Source: Pseudomonadota bacterium | Lineage (GTDB): Bacteria; Myxococcota_A; UBA9042; GCA-2863065 | Assembly (NCBI GenBank): GCA_005776725.1 | Contig: SXOO01000133.1 | Location: forward strand, 1-64,000 | Length of the DNA: 64,000 nucleotides | Reading direction: 5' to 3' | Shown: in pieces, positions 9,379-18,001 of the stretch | Layout of the letters: every line of letters starts with the position of its first letter | How positions within the stretch are numbered: the stretch's first letter is position 1 | The notes under the pieces: generated by a model | Database searches by the model: none | The model's input: only the letters and a program-made list of their open reading frames with translations | Told to the model about the DNA's origin: nothing | Position numbers and translations under genes: made by a program

Positions 9379-10337
9379 CTTCTTTTCTCCATGCTCCCCG
9401 TGTTCTTCGCCGCGCGCTCGAGGCGCGCCCGCTCGCGTCGCATCGCGTTGATCGCCCGTGTGTAGGCCGCCTCCCCGTCGAGTGCCGCAGCTCGCCCAAA
9501 CAGCGACTCCGCGCGTGCGACGTCGCCGTCGGACGCAGCGACGATGCCGAGGTGGTAGAGAGCGGCGGCGTCGGCGGGGTACAGCGCGACACAGCCGGCG
9601 AATACCGAGGCTGCGGAGAGCAGGTCCCCTCGTTCCAGGGAACCTACGCCGGCGGGGAGTGCCGGACACACGCCCACGCCCACCCGGTCGAACTCCACGA
9701 CCTCCTCCCAAGGAGCGATCGTCCTCACAAACTCCCGCGCGATGGTTCGCCAGGCCCGCTTGGCGAGCACGGCGTCGTTCGGCGCCCTGCCGGCTCCGTA
9801 CGCAGTGCCCTCTTCGAGCGTCGAAAGGCTACGACGGACCAATATGGCTCGCATCGTCGTCTCGACGACCGTCAGCGTCGCGCCGACCCGCACCACGGTG
9901 CGATGCAGGCCGGCTGACTTGCCTCCCTGAGCCCCGGCGGCAGGTGTCGCTGCGTTCTGAGTGACGTCGATGAGCAACTCGGCGTCGGCTGCCGGAGGAC
10001 CGTCGAGCAGGGTGGTTACGAAGCGAACACGTAGGTCCCCGACATTCAGGGTCTCCACCTGGGCCGAACGCCCGCGCTCGAGCACGTCGTAGGTCTCGCT
10101 GTCGACAAGCTCTGTAAGCAGGGCGGAGCGAAGCCCTTCACAGCCCTCCTGCACACAGGGCTCCACGGCTATGGCGCGTATGCCCACCAGCTCGAACAAC
10201 GGCGCCCTGCGAACCGATACGCGATACGGCGCCGCACAGGCCACAGTGAGAACCACGGTGAGCCCCGCAACCAGGCGCGGTGCTGCGACCTGGGACGTTG
10301 TTGGCTTCGCCGCACACCGGCCGGCCTCACCTGTCAT
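9375..10337 (-). CDS. lipoprotein with C-terminal tetratricopeptide repeats
   Basis: 320 residues. The N-terminus carries a lipobox-like VVLTVAC after a fairly long leader (a later start is possible). Residues about 40-215 form an alpha/beta domain with FELVGIRAIAVEPCVQ and SETYDVLERGR, reminiscent of CsgG/LpoB-type periplasmic lipoproteins. The C-terminal 90 residues form two TPR-like helical pairs (LLSAASVFAGCVALYPADAA and DVARAESLFGRAAALDGEA). TPR units mediate protein-protein contacts. The gene overlaps the preceding gene by 11 bp and the following one by 4 bp, so all three are translationally coupled. Role is likely envelope assembly or scaffolding, by inference. Confidence 0.7.
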   Translation of the reverse strand: MTGEAGRCAAKPTTSQVAAPRLVAGLTVVLTVACAAPYRVSVRRAPLFELVGIRAIAVEPCVQEGCEGLRSALLTELVDSETYDVLERGRSAQVETLNVGDLRVRFVTTLLDGPPAADAELLIDVTQNAATPAAGAQGGKSAGLHRTVVRVGATLTVVETTMRAILVRRSLSTLEEGTAYGAGRAPNDAVLAKRAWRTIAREFVRTIAPWEEVVEFDRVGVGVCPALPAGVGSLERGDLLSAASVFAGCVALYPADAAALYHLGIVAASDGDVARAESLFGRAAALDGEAAYTRAINAMRRERARLERAAKNTGSMEKRR

Positions 10338-11046
10338 TTTCGGAGCCCTCTCCTTCCGAGGGATCAGCGTCTTCGCCGCGATCGGGGGGTGACGGCACGA
10401 CGTCCTCCCGCCGTGGCGCCGGAGCCTCGTCGTCGTGGAACGAGATGAAGAAATCCAGCGCGGTCACGGTGAAGCCGACGTACAAAGCAAAGCCGTAGTC
10501 GAAGAACTTCTCGGATGTCTGCATGTTGGCCCAGCCTGCGGCGATGGAGATCCGCAACATTCCGGAGGTGACTGAGCTGTCGCTCGCGAGCTGCCGCGGA
10601 CCGAAGTCGACGCCGAGCCCTCCCATCACGATCAGCTCGGTCTGGCTGATGTCCTGGACGTCGATCTTGGCCTCAGACTCCGCGCTCGGGCCCTCGCCCG
10701 ACACCATCGCGGAGAGCCCCGTCCAGCCCACGGACGCAAACGCGAAGAACGGGACACGATTCTTCACGATGAAGTCGTAGGCGATTCGAAACTCCGGGAT
10801 CACTGCCAGGGCGATGTAGTGTCCATAGCCGGAGTACAGATAGGTAGGGGCGGCTGTCATCGCGAGCTGGATGTGCAGCCCTGTCGTTGGTGGTTTGAGG
10901 ACCATCTCGTCCTCTGCCGAGGCACGTTGCGGCGCCGCGACGGAAGCGAGGACGAGCATCACGACAGCGCACACCGCCCGGCCGGCGAATGTTGACACCG
11001 GGCGCACAAAGGAGCCCTGAATTGAACCCGAACTGCGCAACACCAC
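10327..11046 (-). CDS. putative outer-membrane beta-barrel protein
   Basis: 239 residues from a GTG at 11046, preceded by GGGAGGGG. A signal peptide (AVCAVVMLVLASVAAPQRAS, then AEDE) is followed by about 170 residues of alternating strands (LHIQLAMTAAPTYLYSGYG, FEFRIAYDF-like pairs) ending FTVTALDFFISFHDD, compatible with a small eight-strand barrel. The last 25 residues are charged and disordered. It is the first gene of the coupled set that ends in the ECF sigma factor. I see no recognised family signature. Confidence 0.6.
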   Translation of the reverse strand: MVLRSSGSIQGSFVRPVSTFAGRAVCAVVMLVLASVAAPQRASAEDEMVLKPPTTGLHIQLAMTAAPTYLYSGYGHYIALAVIPEFRIAYDFIVKNRVPFFAFASVGWTGLSAMVSGEGPSAESEAKIDVQDISQTELIVMGGLGVDFGPRQLASDSSVTSGMLRISIAAGWANMQTSEKFFDYGFALYVGFTVTALDFFISFHDDEAPAPRREDVVPSPPDRGEDADPSEGEGSENDR

Positions 11047-11473
11047 GATCCCCTCCCATAATCGCTGCGTGACTGTGTAAGACTAGATTAGGTCCCACCC
11101 CGTCCATGAGCGGGGCGAGGATCACCTGCACCGCCTCGCCGGTCAAGCGGAGTCGATCGCGTTGGGAGCGGTCGGGCCAGCTCTGTTTCGATTGTGTTGC
11201 GGTCTCGACCGGATGGCGACCGGGATGGCGACTGGGTGCCCACTTCACGGCAGATAGGATCTTCGATTGAATTTGCCGGGCGGACCGAGCGAGTCCTGGA
11301 CACGAAGGTCTGCGGTAGCGCCGCTCGTGTGGACCTGGATGCGTGACCGGTGGAGCGGCGTGAGAGACCTTCCGGGTCGCGGCTGGAGATCGGGTTCGCA
11401 CGATGCCCGCCGGCTCCGGAGCGCGATCAGGCACCGAGTTGATCGAGTCGACGGCCGGGGGATACAAGTCGGC
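11047..11473. other. divergent intergenic region
   Basis: About 430 bases between the minus-strand outer-membrane protein gene and the plus-strand lipoprotein gene. It should hold promoters for both. An imperfect 12-base direct repeat (GGATGGCGACCG, GGATGGCGACTG) lies around 11,213-11,236. A T/A-rich stretch near 11,070-11,090 is the best candidate core promoter for the minus-strand operon, but no convincing -35/-10 pair could be fixed. Confidence 0.4.
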
Positions 11474-12358
11474 ATGGCCTCAGGCAAACCCGTCATGACG
11501 AATCGAACACTAACGCTCTCCCTTGCGCTCGTCGCAGGCTGCGGCGGGGGTCGCAGCGACGACTGTCCAACCGCGTCATCGGGGGCGATCGTGGTCTATC
11601 CCGCGGACGGAGAGGTCGTCGGATCGGACACCTGGGTGCATGTGGTCGGTGCCGACGACGTGACGCTGTTGCCGGCGCCTGGGTCATCCGCGTCGGAGCC
11701 GACCACGACGGTCCGCGCCTACTCCACGCCGAACGGCCGGGTGGTCGAGCTCGAGCCCTGGTTTAGCCTCGACTCCGATGCCGAGTATGAGGTCTGGGTT
11801 CGGGACGAGGTCGTCTCTCGTTTCCGCACGGCGTTCTCCGGGGACACCCCGCGCTCCGACTCGGTCGGGCCGCCCAGCGTACGGGCGGTCGGCGATCAGG
11901 AGGTGCCTTGCTGCGGAACCACATGTAAAGGCGGCGGTGTCGTCGAGCTCCCTTGGAAAGGTTCAACCATCCGAGAACTGGTCCTCATCGATGTGCTCGA
12001 GCAAGTCAACGGTGTCTGTGGCGCCACTACGAGGCACGTGACCACCCTGGCCTTCGACTGGCCCGGCGACGACGACGATCGGCTCGTCAGCGGGCTGGCC
12101 GAGCCCCTCACCGGGTGTTACGTCTTTCGCGTTCACGAGTCCGTCGGTCGCACCGGCCGGGATCTCGGTCCCGTCTGCGTCGATGGGGCCACCTTCACTC
12201 CCCAGCCACCCTCCGACGCGGAAGCCTGCCGGCCTTCGGAGGGGTGCAGCACCGCGGCCGGTCGCGCCGGCGGCCCTCCGTCCGCCCTCGCAGCACTTTG
12301 GCTCCTGTCGCTCGCAGTTCAGCTCTACTCCCGCCGACAGAGACGCCGATCGCGCTGA
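11474..12358 (+). CDS. lipoprotein with MYXO-CTERM-like C-terminal sorting tail
   Basis: ATG at 11474 or 11495; both put a short signal peptide (NRTLTLSLALVAGC) in front of a lipobox Cys. The mature part is beta-rich (Ig/fibronectin-like; GAIVVYPADGEVVGSD resembles bacterial Ig starts) with CCGTTC and four further Cys. The C-terminus shows the tripartite MYXO-CTERM layout: Cys-containing EGCSTAAGRAGG, a hydrophobic segment (ALAALWLLSLAVQLY), then RRQRRRSR. MYXO-CTERM tails are thought to be cleaved and sorted to the surface. A protein carrying both a lipobox and such a tail is unusual. 294 residues from 11474. Function unknown. Confidence 0.7.
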   Translation: MASGKPVMTNRTLTLSLALVAGCGGGRSDDCPTASSGAIVVYPADGEVVGSDTWVHVVGADDVTLLPAPGSSASEPTTTVRAYSTPNGRVVELEPWFSLDSDAEYEVWVRDEVVSRFRTAFSGDTPRSDSVGPPSVRAVGDQEVPCCGTTCKGGGVVELPWKGSTIRELVLIDVLEQVNGVCGATTRHVTTLAFDWPGDDDDRLVSGLAEPLTGCYVFRVHESVGRTGRDLGPVCVDGATFTPQPPSDAEACRPSEGCSTAAGRAGGPPSALAALWLLSLAVQLYSRRQRRRSR

Positions 12359-12671
12359 CGCGAGTCTCGCGCCATGTCTCCGCCGCCTCGCGATGAGCGA
12401 CAAGTGCCGAAGTGGGCCGCCGATCTCATGTTCTTGCTGGGCTTGTTCGCAAGCTTGCCGTTGGCGCTCGCCCTTTCGTCGGTGGCCGCCCTCGTTGGGC
12501 TACAGGGAGGTCCCGATCTTCTGAGAAGAACATGGCGGACGACAAGGTGCGGATCTGTCACGCCAACCATCTTCTCCATTCTCCCGTTTTGGCCCGTTTT
12601 GGCGCGCCGGTGGGCGTATGGTAGCGTCCGGCGGTTCACAGACAGTGCTTCGGCGCGGGTGAGGAGCGGCC
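12359..12671. other. promoter region of the Hsp70-like operon
   Basis: 313 bases. A weak frame from 12374 encodes one hydrophobic segment (MFLLGLFASLPLALAL) but then runs as low-complexity sequence into the next gene, so I do not call it. A direct repeat CCCGTTTTGGC occurs twice in tandem near 12,583-12,604. A -10-like TATGGT sits at 12,617-12,622, about 50 bases before the ATG at 12672, which has its own Shine-Dalgarno (GAGGAG). The repeat could be an operator; this is inference. Confidence 0.4.
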
Positions 12672-14315
12672 ATGTGGGGACTCGACCTTGGCACGACGAA
12701 TTCGGTTCTGGCGCGCTGGCACGACGGGGACGGACGCCCCCGGCTCGTCGCGCCGATGGCGTTGCGACGCTCGAGTGAGCCAGGCGCTCCCAGCGTGGTC
12801 CCGAGCGCCGTCGAGCTCGTCGATGACGCCGGGTTCTGGGACAAGCTCGCTGCGCGCCCGTTCTTCCTTCCGCGTGCCACGTTTGGTCGGCTCGGGTGGA
12901 TCGGTGGAGAGGCGCTAGCGCGTAACTACGCCACCCCGCGCGCCGCCTTTGCACCCGGGTTCAAGGCTGCGCTCATGGGTGCGCCACTGAGGACGCTCGC
13001 GCGGGCAGGTGGGCGCGACCGATCCGCCCGGGAGGTCGCTCGAGTCTTTCTTCGGGAGCTCCTGCTGGCGGCCGAAGCCGAAGCAGGTGAGCAGATCGAG
13101 TCCCTCGTCGTGACCGCTCCGGTGGAGGCCTACGAGACGTTCCGCGCCGAGGTCGCAGGCCTTCTGCGCGAGGTCGGCGTCAAGCGGGCCCGCTTCGTCG
13201 ACGAGCCGGTGGCCGCCGCGCTGGGCTACGGCGTCGGTGGCGACAGAGGCGGGCGGGTGCTCGTCGTGGACTTCGGCGGCGGCACCTTTCACGCGGCGCT
13301 CGTCGACCTCACCTCATCGCTGGCCGGTGATGGTTCGTGCGTCGTGCTCGCCAAGGCCGGACGGGCCGTCGGTGGCGACACCGTGGACGGCTGGCTCCGA
13401 GACATGGCGTGTGAGCGGCTGGGCCTCGACGTGGGCCTTGCTCCGGAGTGGCTGCAGCCGTTCTGGGAGCGCCTCCTGTTGGCCGAGGCGTGCCGCGTCA
13501 AGGAGGCCTTGCACACGGCCGAGCGGAGTACGTTCCGGGTCCCGAGCGCGAGCGACCTCCACTATGCGGGAGGCTGCCCCACTGAGTTCAGCCTGAGCCG
13601 CGACGAGCTCGAGCAGCTTCTGTCTGCGCGGGGCGTCCCCGCGATGCTCGACGGGGTGCTCTCGGAGGTCCTCGCAAGCGTCAAGGTCGATGAGATCTCC
13701 GACGTGGTGGTCGTCGGTGGCTCGACGCTCCTACCTGGACTCTACAAGCAGCTCGAAGGGTACTTTGGCCGCGCACGCCTCCGTGCGTGGCATCCGTTCG
13801 AGGCCATCGGCTACGGAGCAGCCTGTTTTGCGGCCGGCAAGACGAGGACGTCAGACTTCATCGTCCACGACTACGCGCTGCGGACCCACGACCCCGTGAC
13901 GCACACCGCCGAGTACACGGTCTTGGTTCCGCGGGGCACGCGTTTTCCGACCGCTCCCGACTTCTGGCGCAAGTCCCTTGTCCCGACGTGCGCGCTCGGT
14001 GAGCCAGAGTCGGTGTTTCAGCTGGTCGTCTATGAGCTTGGGCCTGGCGTGGCTGACGGTCGCCAGGTGCAGTTCGACGCCGATGGCCGGGCCCGGCAAC
14101 TCCGTCGCGGCGTCCGTGAACCGGGCGCGGTCCCGCTGAACGCGTCCTCTCCGGTCATCGGGACCCTGGACCCGCCTCATCCTCCGGGCGACAGCCGACC
14201 CCGCCTCGACCTGCAGATCGGCGTAGACGCGGACCGTTGGCTCTGCGTCACGGCCATCGACCTCTGGTCCGGACGCGCGCTCATGGCCAATCGGCCCATC
14301 GTGCAGCTGGTATGA
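12672..14315 (+). CDS. divergent Hsp70/DnaK-like ATPase
   Basis: 547 residues from an ATG at 12672 with GAGGAGCGG just upstream. All Hsp70 nucleotide-binding signatures are present: phosphate-1 GLDLGTTNSVLARW (3-16), VTAPVEAYETF (148-157), DEPVAAALGYG (177-187), phosphate-2 DFGGGTF (200-206) and adenosine VVVVGGSTLLPGL (345-357). After the ATPase domain (about 390 residues) there are only about 155 residues with a beta-rich region but no DnaK-type lid or EEVD-like end, so substrate handling probably differs from DnaK. It heads an operon with 4-bp overlaps to membrane protein genes, which suggests an Hsp70-like ATPase working with, or at, a membrane complex. The 3' 150 bases are duplicated downstream (15,847-15,996). 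Confidence 0.85.
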   Translation: MWGLDLGTTNSVLARWHDGDGRPRLVAPMALRRSSEPGAPSVVPSAVELVDDAGFWDKLAARPFFLPRATFGRLGWIGGEALARNYATPRAAFAPGFKAALMGAPLRTLARAGGRDRSAREVARVFLRELLLAAEAEAGEQIESLVVTAPVEAYETFRAEVAGLLREVGVKRARFVDEPVAAALGYGVGGDRGGRVLVVDFGGGTFHAALVDLTSSLAGDGSCVVLAKAGRAVGGDTVDGWLRDMACERLGLDVGLAPEWLQPFWERLLLAEACRVKEALHTAERSTFRVPSASDLHYAGGCPTEFSLSRDELEQLLSARGVPAMLDGVLSEVLASVKVDEISDVVVVGGSTLLPGLYKQLEGYFGRARLRAWHPFEAIGYGAACFAAGKTRTSDFIVHDYALRTHDPVTHTAEYTVLVPRGTRFPTAPDFWRKSLVPTCALGEPESVFQLVVYELGPGVADGRQVQFDADGRARQLRRGVREPGAVPLNASSPVIGTLDPPHPPGDSRPRLDLQIGVDADRWLCVTAIDLWSGRALMANRPIVQLV

Positions 14316-15811
14316 ATCTTCTGCGTCCCATCAGCGGCTCCCCGTTCAGCCGAACGGCGTCTCTACTCGGTGCAGGGCTCACCAGCGCGGACGTGACGGT
14401 GTCCGTCGATTCGAAGCACGGCGACGAGGTGCACATCAAGGCGTGGGGACGCCTCGGTTGCGCGATGTATGGGCTTTTCGGGTTTTTGATCTTGTTCACC
14501 GCGGGCGCCCTGGCGGGCGCGCCGCCGATCGGGAAGATCCTCATCGTCCTCCTCACCGGGGGAATCGCGACTGCGTTCACGCTCCTGCGGGTCCTGCCGT
14601 GGTTACGGATCCGCGGGACCCTACGCGTGCGTCCTTCGACGCCGCTAGAGCCGACCGCGGCGCTGTTGCGGCGGCGAGGTGTTCGAGGACTGGTGCCGGC
14701 CAAGGTGCTTGAACTCCCTCCGTATCCGGTGCTGGTCGTGGACCAGGTCGATGAGCAACACCGAGTTCGTGGGAAACGTGGCTCGAGCCTCATCGCTATG
14801 CCGTGCTTTCGGGTCTATGCGCTCCCGGCGGCCCCTGTGCACCATCCGCTCGACGAATGGGGCCGCCTGCGCCTTCAGGCCGGGCTCGGCGCCTCCGGTG
14901 AAGCGCCCTTGGCAGACCCACAGGCCGTCCGCCGCCTCCGGCTATTGGCGGACGCCACGTGGGCGAAGGCAGCGCGACCGGTAAACGGCTTGGCTTGGCA
15001 CAGCGTGCTGCCATCGGAGGCCGTCCTCGTCGGCGTGTTCGAGTCGCCCGGGGTCGCGCTCCAGATCATGCACCCCGTCGCGCTACAGCTTGGGGCCCCC
15101 GTGATCGACACGACGCGGCCACCCGAGGCGCTCGCTGACACCGTCGAGCCTCGGCCTCGCCCGATCGGGCTCGCCGCGGCCGGTCAACTGAGTCTAGCCA
15201 GCGCGGGCGGGACCGAGCTCGCGGGGGCAGTCAGCGTTGCGCCGCGCGAACCAGACAGTGGCAAACAACCACAGGTCCGAGCTCACGGAGGACGTGGCGC
15301 CCAAGAGCGGAGCCAGGCGAACACCACACGCGCGGCGGACCCGTCTGCGCCCCCCATGCCCGGCGGTATACGCCGTGAGCGTCAGGCGGATGCTGAGGTG
15401 CTCTGCCTCGGACGATCGTGGCTGCGTATCGTGGGCTACGCCGGCATCGCGGCCTACGTCTCCATCTTCGTCTTGCTCGCCTTGAGCGAAAATAGTCGCG
15501 CCGCCCCGTGGGTGAATTTCGTGGTGGCGGCCTCGATGATCTTGGTCGCAGGGCGCGCGGCAGCACGACCCCTGCGCCTTCGGCTCGATGCCGAGCGGCT
15601 GACCTTCAAGGCGTCGCGGAGCTCGCCCGTGGTCATCGATTGGCGCGAGATTCGGGACATTGTGGCCGCTCCGCTCTCCGTGGGAATCAAGACCAACACC
15701 GATATCATCTCGATCCCCGTCCGGAGTTTGCGTCATGCCGCATGGCTGAAGTCCGAGTTCGAACGCTGGGTGGCGAGCGCCGCCCACGATCGGGCCGGAG
15801 GTGCCTCATGA
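14166..15811 (+). repeat. tandem duplication, copy 1 (Hsp70 3' end + membrane protein)
   Basis: Direct duplication unit of about 1.68 kb. Copy 1 begins within the Hsp70-like gene (GACCCGCCTCATCCTCC) and ends at GCCGGAGGTGCCTCATGACC. Copy 2 is at 15,847-17,489. Matching points are offset by 1,678-1,681 bases. Most differences are single substitutions, clustered in the TM-coding parts. Confidence 0.9.
14312..15811 (+). CDS. four-TM membrane protein, partner of Hsp70-like ATPase (copy 1)
   Basis: ATG at 14312 overlaps the Hsp70-like stop (ATGA). 499 residues. Two TM segments lie near residues 50-100 (YGLFGFLILFTAGALAG, ILIVLLTGGIATAFTLL) and two near 395-440 (VGYAGIAAYVSIFVLLAL, VNFVVAASMILVAG). 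Between them is a cytoplasmic or periplasmic region of about 290 residues including a Gln/Arg/Pro-rich linker. The C-terminal 60 residues (LRLRLDAERLTF, IDWREIRDI, SEFERWV) look like a PH-like membrane-protein domain, as in YdbT/bPH proteins. Family unknown. It is the first half of a tandem duplication; the second copy is at 15993-17489. Confidence 0.75.
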   Translation: MNLLRPISGSPFSRTASLLGAGLTSADVTVSVDSKHGDEVHIKAWGRLGCAMYGLFGFLILFTAGALAGAPPIGKILIVLLTGGIATAFTLLRVLPWLRIRGTLRVRPSTPLEPTAALLRRRGVRGLVPAKVLELPPYPVLVVDQVDEQHRVRGKRGSSLIAMPCFRVYALPAAPVHHPLDEWGRLRLQAGLGASGEAPLADPQAVRRLRLLADATWAKAARPVNGLAWHSVLPSEAVLVGVFESPGVALQIMHPVALQLGAPVIDTTRPPEALADTVEPRPRPIGLAAAGQLSLASAGGTELAGAVSVAPREPDSGKQPQVRAHGGRGAQERSQANTTRAADPSAPPMPGGIRRERQADAEVLCLGRSWLRIVGYAGIAAYVSIFVLLALSENSRAAPWVNFVVAASMILVAGRAAARPLRLRLDAERLTFKASRSSPVVIDWREIRDIVAAPLSVGIKTNTDIISIPVRSLRHAAWLKSEFERWVASAAHDRAGGAS

Positions 15812-15996
15812 CCGGCGTTGCCATCCCGGCTGATGCGCACACGGTGCTGGACCCGCCTAATCCTCCGCGCGACAGCCGATCCCGCCTCGACCTGCAGATC
15901 GGCGTAGACGCGGACCGTTGGCTCTGCGTCACGGCCATCGACCTCTGGTCCGGACGCGCGCTCATGGCCAATCGGCCCATCGTGCAGCTGGTATGA
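15808..15996 (+). CDS. orphan C-terminal fragment of the Hsp70-like protein
   Basis: 62 residues from an ATG at 15808 that overlaps the stop of the previous gene. After 14 unrelated residues (MTGVAIPADAHTVL) the rest matches the last 49 residues of the Hsp70-like protein almost exactly (LDLQIGVDADRWLCVTAIDL and on). It arose when the block from the Hsp70 3' end through the membrane-protein gene was duplicated, joining the start codon of the following gene (ATGACC) to the Hsp70 tail. It may serve only to keep translational coupling through the operon (ATGA at both ends), or it may be a free copy of the tail domain. Confidence 0.65.
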   Translation: MTGVAIPADAHTVLDPPNPPRDSRSRLDLQIGVDADRWLCVTAIDLWSGRALMANRPIVQLV

Positions 15997-17489
15997 CTCT
16001 TCAGCGTCCCGTCAGCGGCTCCCCGTTCAGCCGAACGGCGTCGCCACTCGGCGCACGGCTCACCAGCGCGGACGTGACGGTGTCCGTCGATTCGAAGCAC
16101 GGCGACGAGGTGCACATCAAGGCGTGGGGACGCCTCGGTTCGTTGTATCCGCTATACGGGTTCTTGATCTTGTTCATAGGGCCCGTCCTGGCCGCCGCGC
16201 CGCCGCTCGGGAAGATCCTCATCGTCCTCCTCGTCGGGGGATTCGCTGCTGCGTTCACTCTTCAGTGGGTCCTGCCGTGGTCGCGGATCGAAGGGACCCT
16301 GCGCGTGCGTCCTTCGACGCCGCTAGAGCCGACCGCGGCACTGTTGCGGCGGCGTGGTGTTCGAGGACTGGTGCCGGCCAATGTGCTTGAACTCCCTCCG
16401 TATCCGGTGCTGGTCGTGGACCAGGTCGATGAGCAACGTCGAGTTCGTAGGAAACGTGGCTCGAGCCTCATCGTAATGCCGCGCTATCGGGTCTATGCGC
16501 TCCCGTCGACCCCTGTGCAGCGTCCCCTCGATAAATGGGGCCGACTTCGCCTTCAGGCCGGGCTCGGCGACTCCGCTGAAGCGCCCTTGGCAGATCCAGA
16601 GGCCGTCCGCCGCCTCCGGCTATTGGCGGACGCCACGTGGGCGAAAGCAGCGCGACCGGTAGACGGCTCGGCTTGGCACAGTGTGCTGCCAGCGGAGGCC
16701 GTCCTCATCGGCGTGTTCGAGTCGCCCGGGGTCGCGCTCCAGATCATGCACCCCATCGCGGAAAAGCTTGGGGCGCCCGTGATCGATACGACGCGCCCAC
16801 CCGAGGCGCTCGCTGACACAGTCGAGCCTCGGGCTCGCCCGATCGGGCTCGCCGCGGTCGGTCAACTGAGTCTAGCCACCGCGGGCGTGACCGAGCTCGC
16901 GGGGACAGTCAGCGTTGCGCCGCGCGAACCAGACAGTGGCGAACAACCACAGGTCCGAGCTCACGGAGGACGTGGCGCCCAAGAGCGGAGCCAGGCGAAC
17001 ATCAGACGCGCGGCGGACCGGTCGGCGCCCCCCATGCCCGGCGGCATGCGCCGTGAGCGCCAGGCGGATGCTGAGGTGCTCTGCCTCGGACGATCGTGGC
17101 TGCGTATCGTGGCCTACACCGGCACCGCGGCCTCCGTCTCCATGTTCTTCTTGCTCGCCTCGAGCGTGAATAGTCCCGGCGTCCCGTGGGTGAGCGTCGT
17201 GGTGGCAGCTTCGATGTTCTCGGTCGCAGGGCGCGCGGCAGCACGACCCTTGCGCCTTCGGCTCGATGCCGAGCGGCTGACCTTCCACCCGTCGCGGAGC
17301 TCGCCTGTGGTCATCCCGTGGCGCGAGATTCGGGACATCGAGGCCGCTCCGCACTCCGTGGGAATCAAGACCAACACTGACACTATCTCGATCCCCGTCC
17401 GGAATTTGCGTCACGCCGCATGGCTGAAGTCCGAGTTCGAACGCTGGGTGGCGAGCGCCGCCCACGAGCGGGCCGGAGGTGCCTCATGA
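15847..17489 (+). repeat. tandem duplication, copy 2
   Basis: Second copy of the block described at 14,166-15,811, directly adjacent and in the same orientation. The junction at 15,811-15,847 fuses the start codon of the third operon gene to the Hsp70 tail. Confidence 0.9.
15993..17489 (+). CDS. four-TM membrane protein (copy 2)
   Basis: 498 residues, start ATG overlapping the orphan fragment stop (ATGA). It is a close paralogue of 14312-15811 over the full length. Differences concentrate in the first TM pair (YPLYGFLILFIGPVLAAAPP against YGLFGFLILFTAGALAGAPP) and the last TM pair, while the soluble central region is nearly unchanged. That pattern suggests recent duplication followed by change in the membrane segments. 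The stop overlaps the next gene start by 4 bp. Both copies keep intact frames, so both are probably functional. Confidence 0.75.
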   Translation: MTLQRPVSGSPFSRTASPLGARLTSADVTVSVDSKHGDEVHIKAWGRLGSLYPLYGFLILFIGPVLAAAPPLGKILIVLLVGGFAAAFTLQWVLPWSRIEGTLRVRPSTPLEPTAALLRRRGVRGLVPANVLELPPYPVLVVDQVDEQRRVRRKRGSSLIVMPRYRVYALPSTPVQRPLDKWGRLRLQAGLGDSAEAPLADPEAVRRLRLLADATWAKAARPVDGSAWHSVLPAEAVLIGVFESPGVALQIMHPIAEKLGAPVIDTTRPPEALADTVEPRARPIGLAAVGQLSLATAGVTELAGTVSVAPREPDSGEQPQVRAHGGRGAQERSQANIRRAADRSAPPMPGGMRRERQADAEVLCLGRSWLRIVAYTGTAASVSMFFLLASSVNSPGVPWVSVVVAASMFSVAGRAAARPLRLRLDAERLTFHPSRSSPVVIPWREIRDIEAAPHSVGIKTNTDTISIPVRNLRHAAWLKSEFERWVASAAHERAGGAS

Positions 17490-18001
17490 CCCCAATCGCT
17501 CGTTGCAACAACGTGGCTCTGCTCGAGTCGGGCCGAGTTTCGAGGCTCGTCGAGCAGGGCGGCAGCTGGTTGCCGACTGCCCGGTATGTCACGGCGATCA
17601 TCGCCATCATCGTCGGACTCAATGGTCTGGCGAACACGACGCTGCCGATCGATACCCGGGTCGGCATGTTGACCATCGCTGTGCTCTGCGGCGCAGCGGC
17701 CGTTTGGCTCCACGACCAACGGAAAGCCCAAGCCAAGAGCTCCAAAGCCGGGGTCACGATCGTGACGTTCGACTTCGGGGCAGGTCAGCTCCTCGACGCT
17801 GCGGGACGCGCTCTCGCGCCCATCGCCGAAGTCCGCCTGAAGCGGACCTGGCAGCTGGCCTCGTCGTCGCGGGCGCTGTCACTCCGTCACGCCTCGTTCG
17901 GCCGAATCATCATTGCGCGTGGTAACCCGTTCGGTGACTCGGTGAGCGAGCTCGAGGACGCCCTGGTTGCTCGCGGTCTCAAGAAGGGCGGCGCCCTCTG
18001 A
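17486..18001 (+). CDS. small two-TM membrane protein closing the Hsp70-like operon
   Basis: 171 residues from ATG 17486 (ATGA overlap with copy 2). Two TM segments (ARYVTAIIAIIVGLNGLAN and VGMLTIAVLCGAAAVWLH) are followed by a basic stretch and a soluble C-terminal domain (VTIVTFDFGAGQLLDAAGR ... SFGRIIIARGNPFGDSVSEL) that could be another PH-like fold. No recognised family. Its start codon context (GCCTCATGACC) is identical to that of the orphan fragment at 15808, showing where the duplication joined. Confidence 0.65.
   Translation: MTPIARCNNVALLESGRVSRLVEQGGSWLPTARYVTAIIAIIVGLNGLANTTLPIDTRVGMLTIAVLCGAAAVWLHDQRKAQAKSSKAGVTIVTFDFGAGQLLDAAGRALAPIAEVRLKRTWQLASSSRALSLRHASFGRIIIARGNPFGDSVSELEDALVARGLKKGGAL

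Noticed and set aside
12374-12778. Small membrane ORF before the Hsp70-like gene
   Set aside because: Only one hydrophobic segment, then low-complexity sequence overlapping the Hsp70-like start by 107 bp; the region better fits a promoter.
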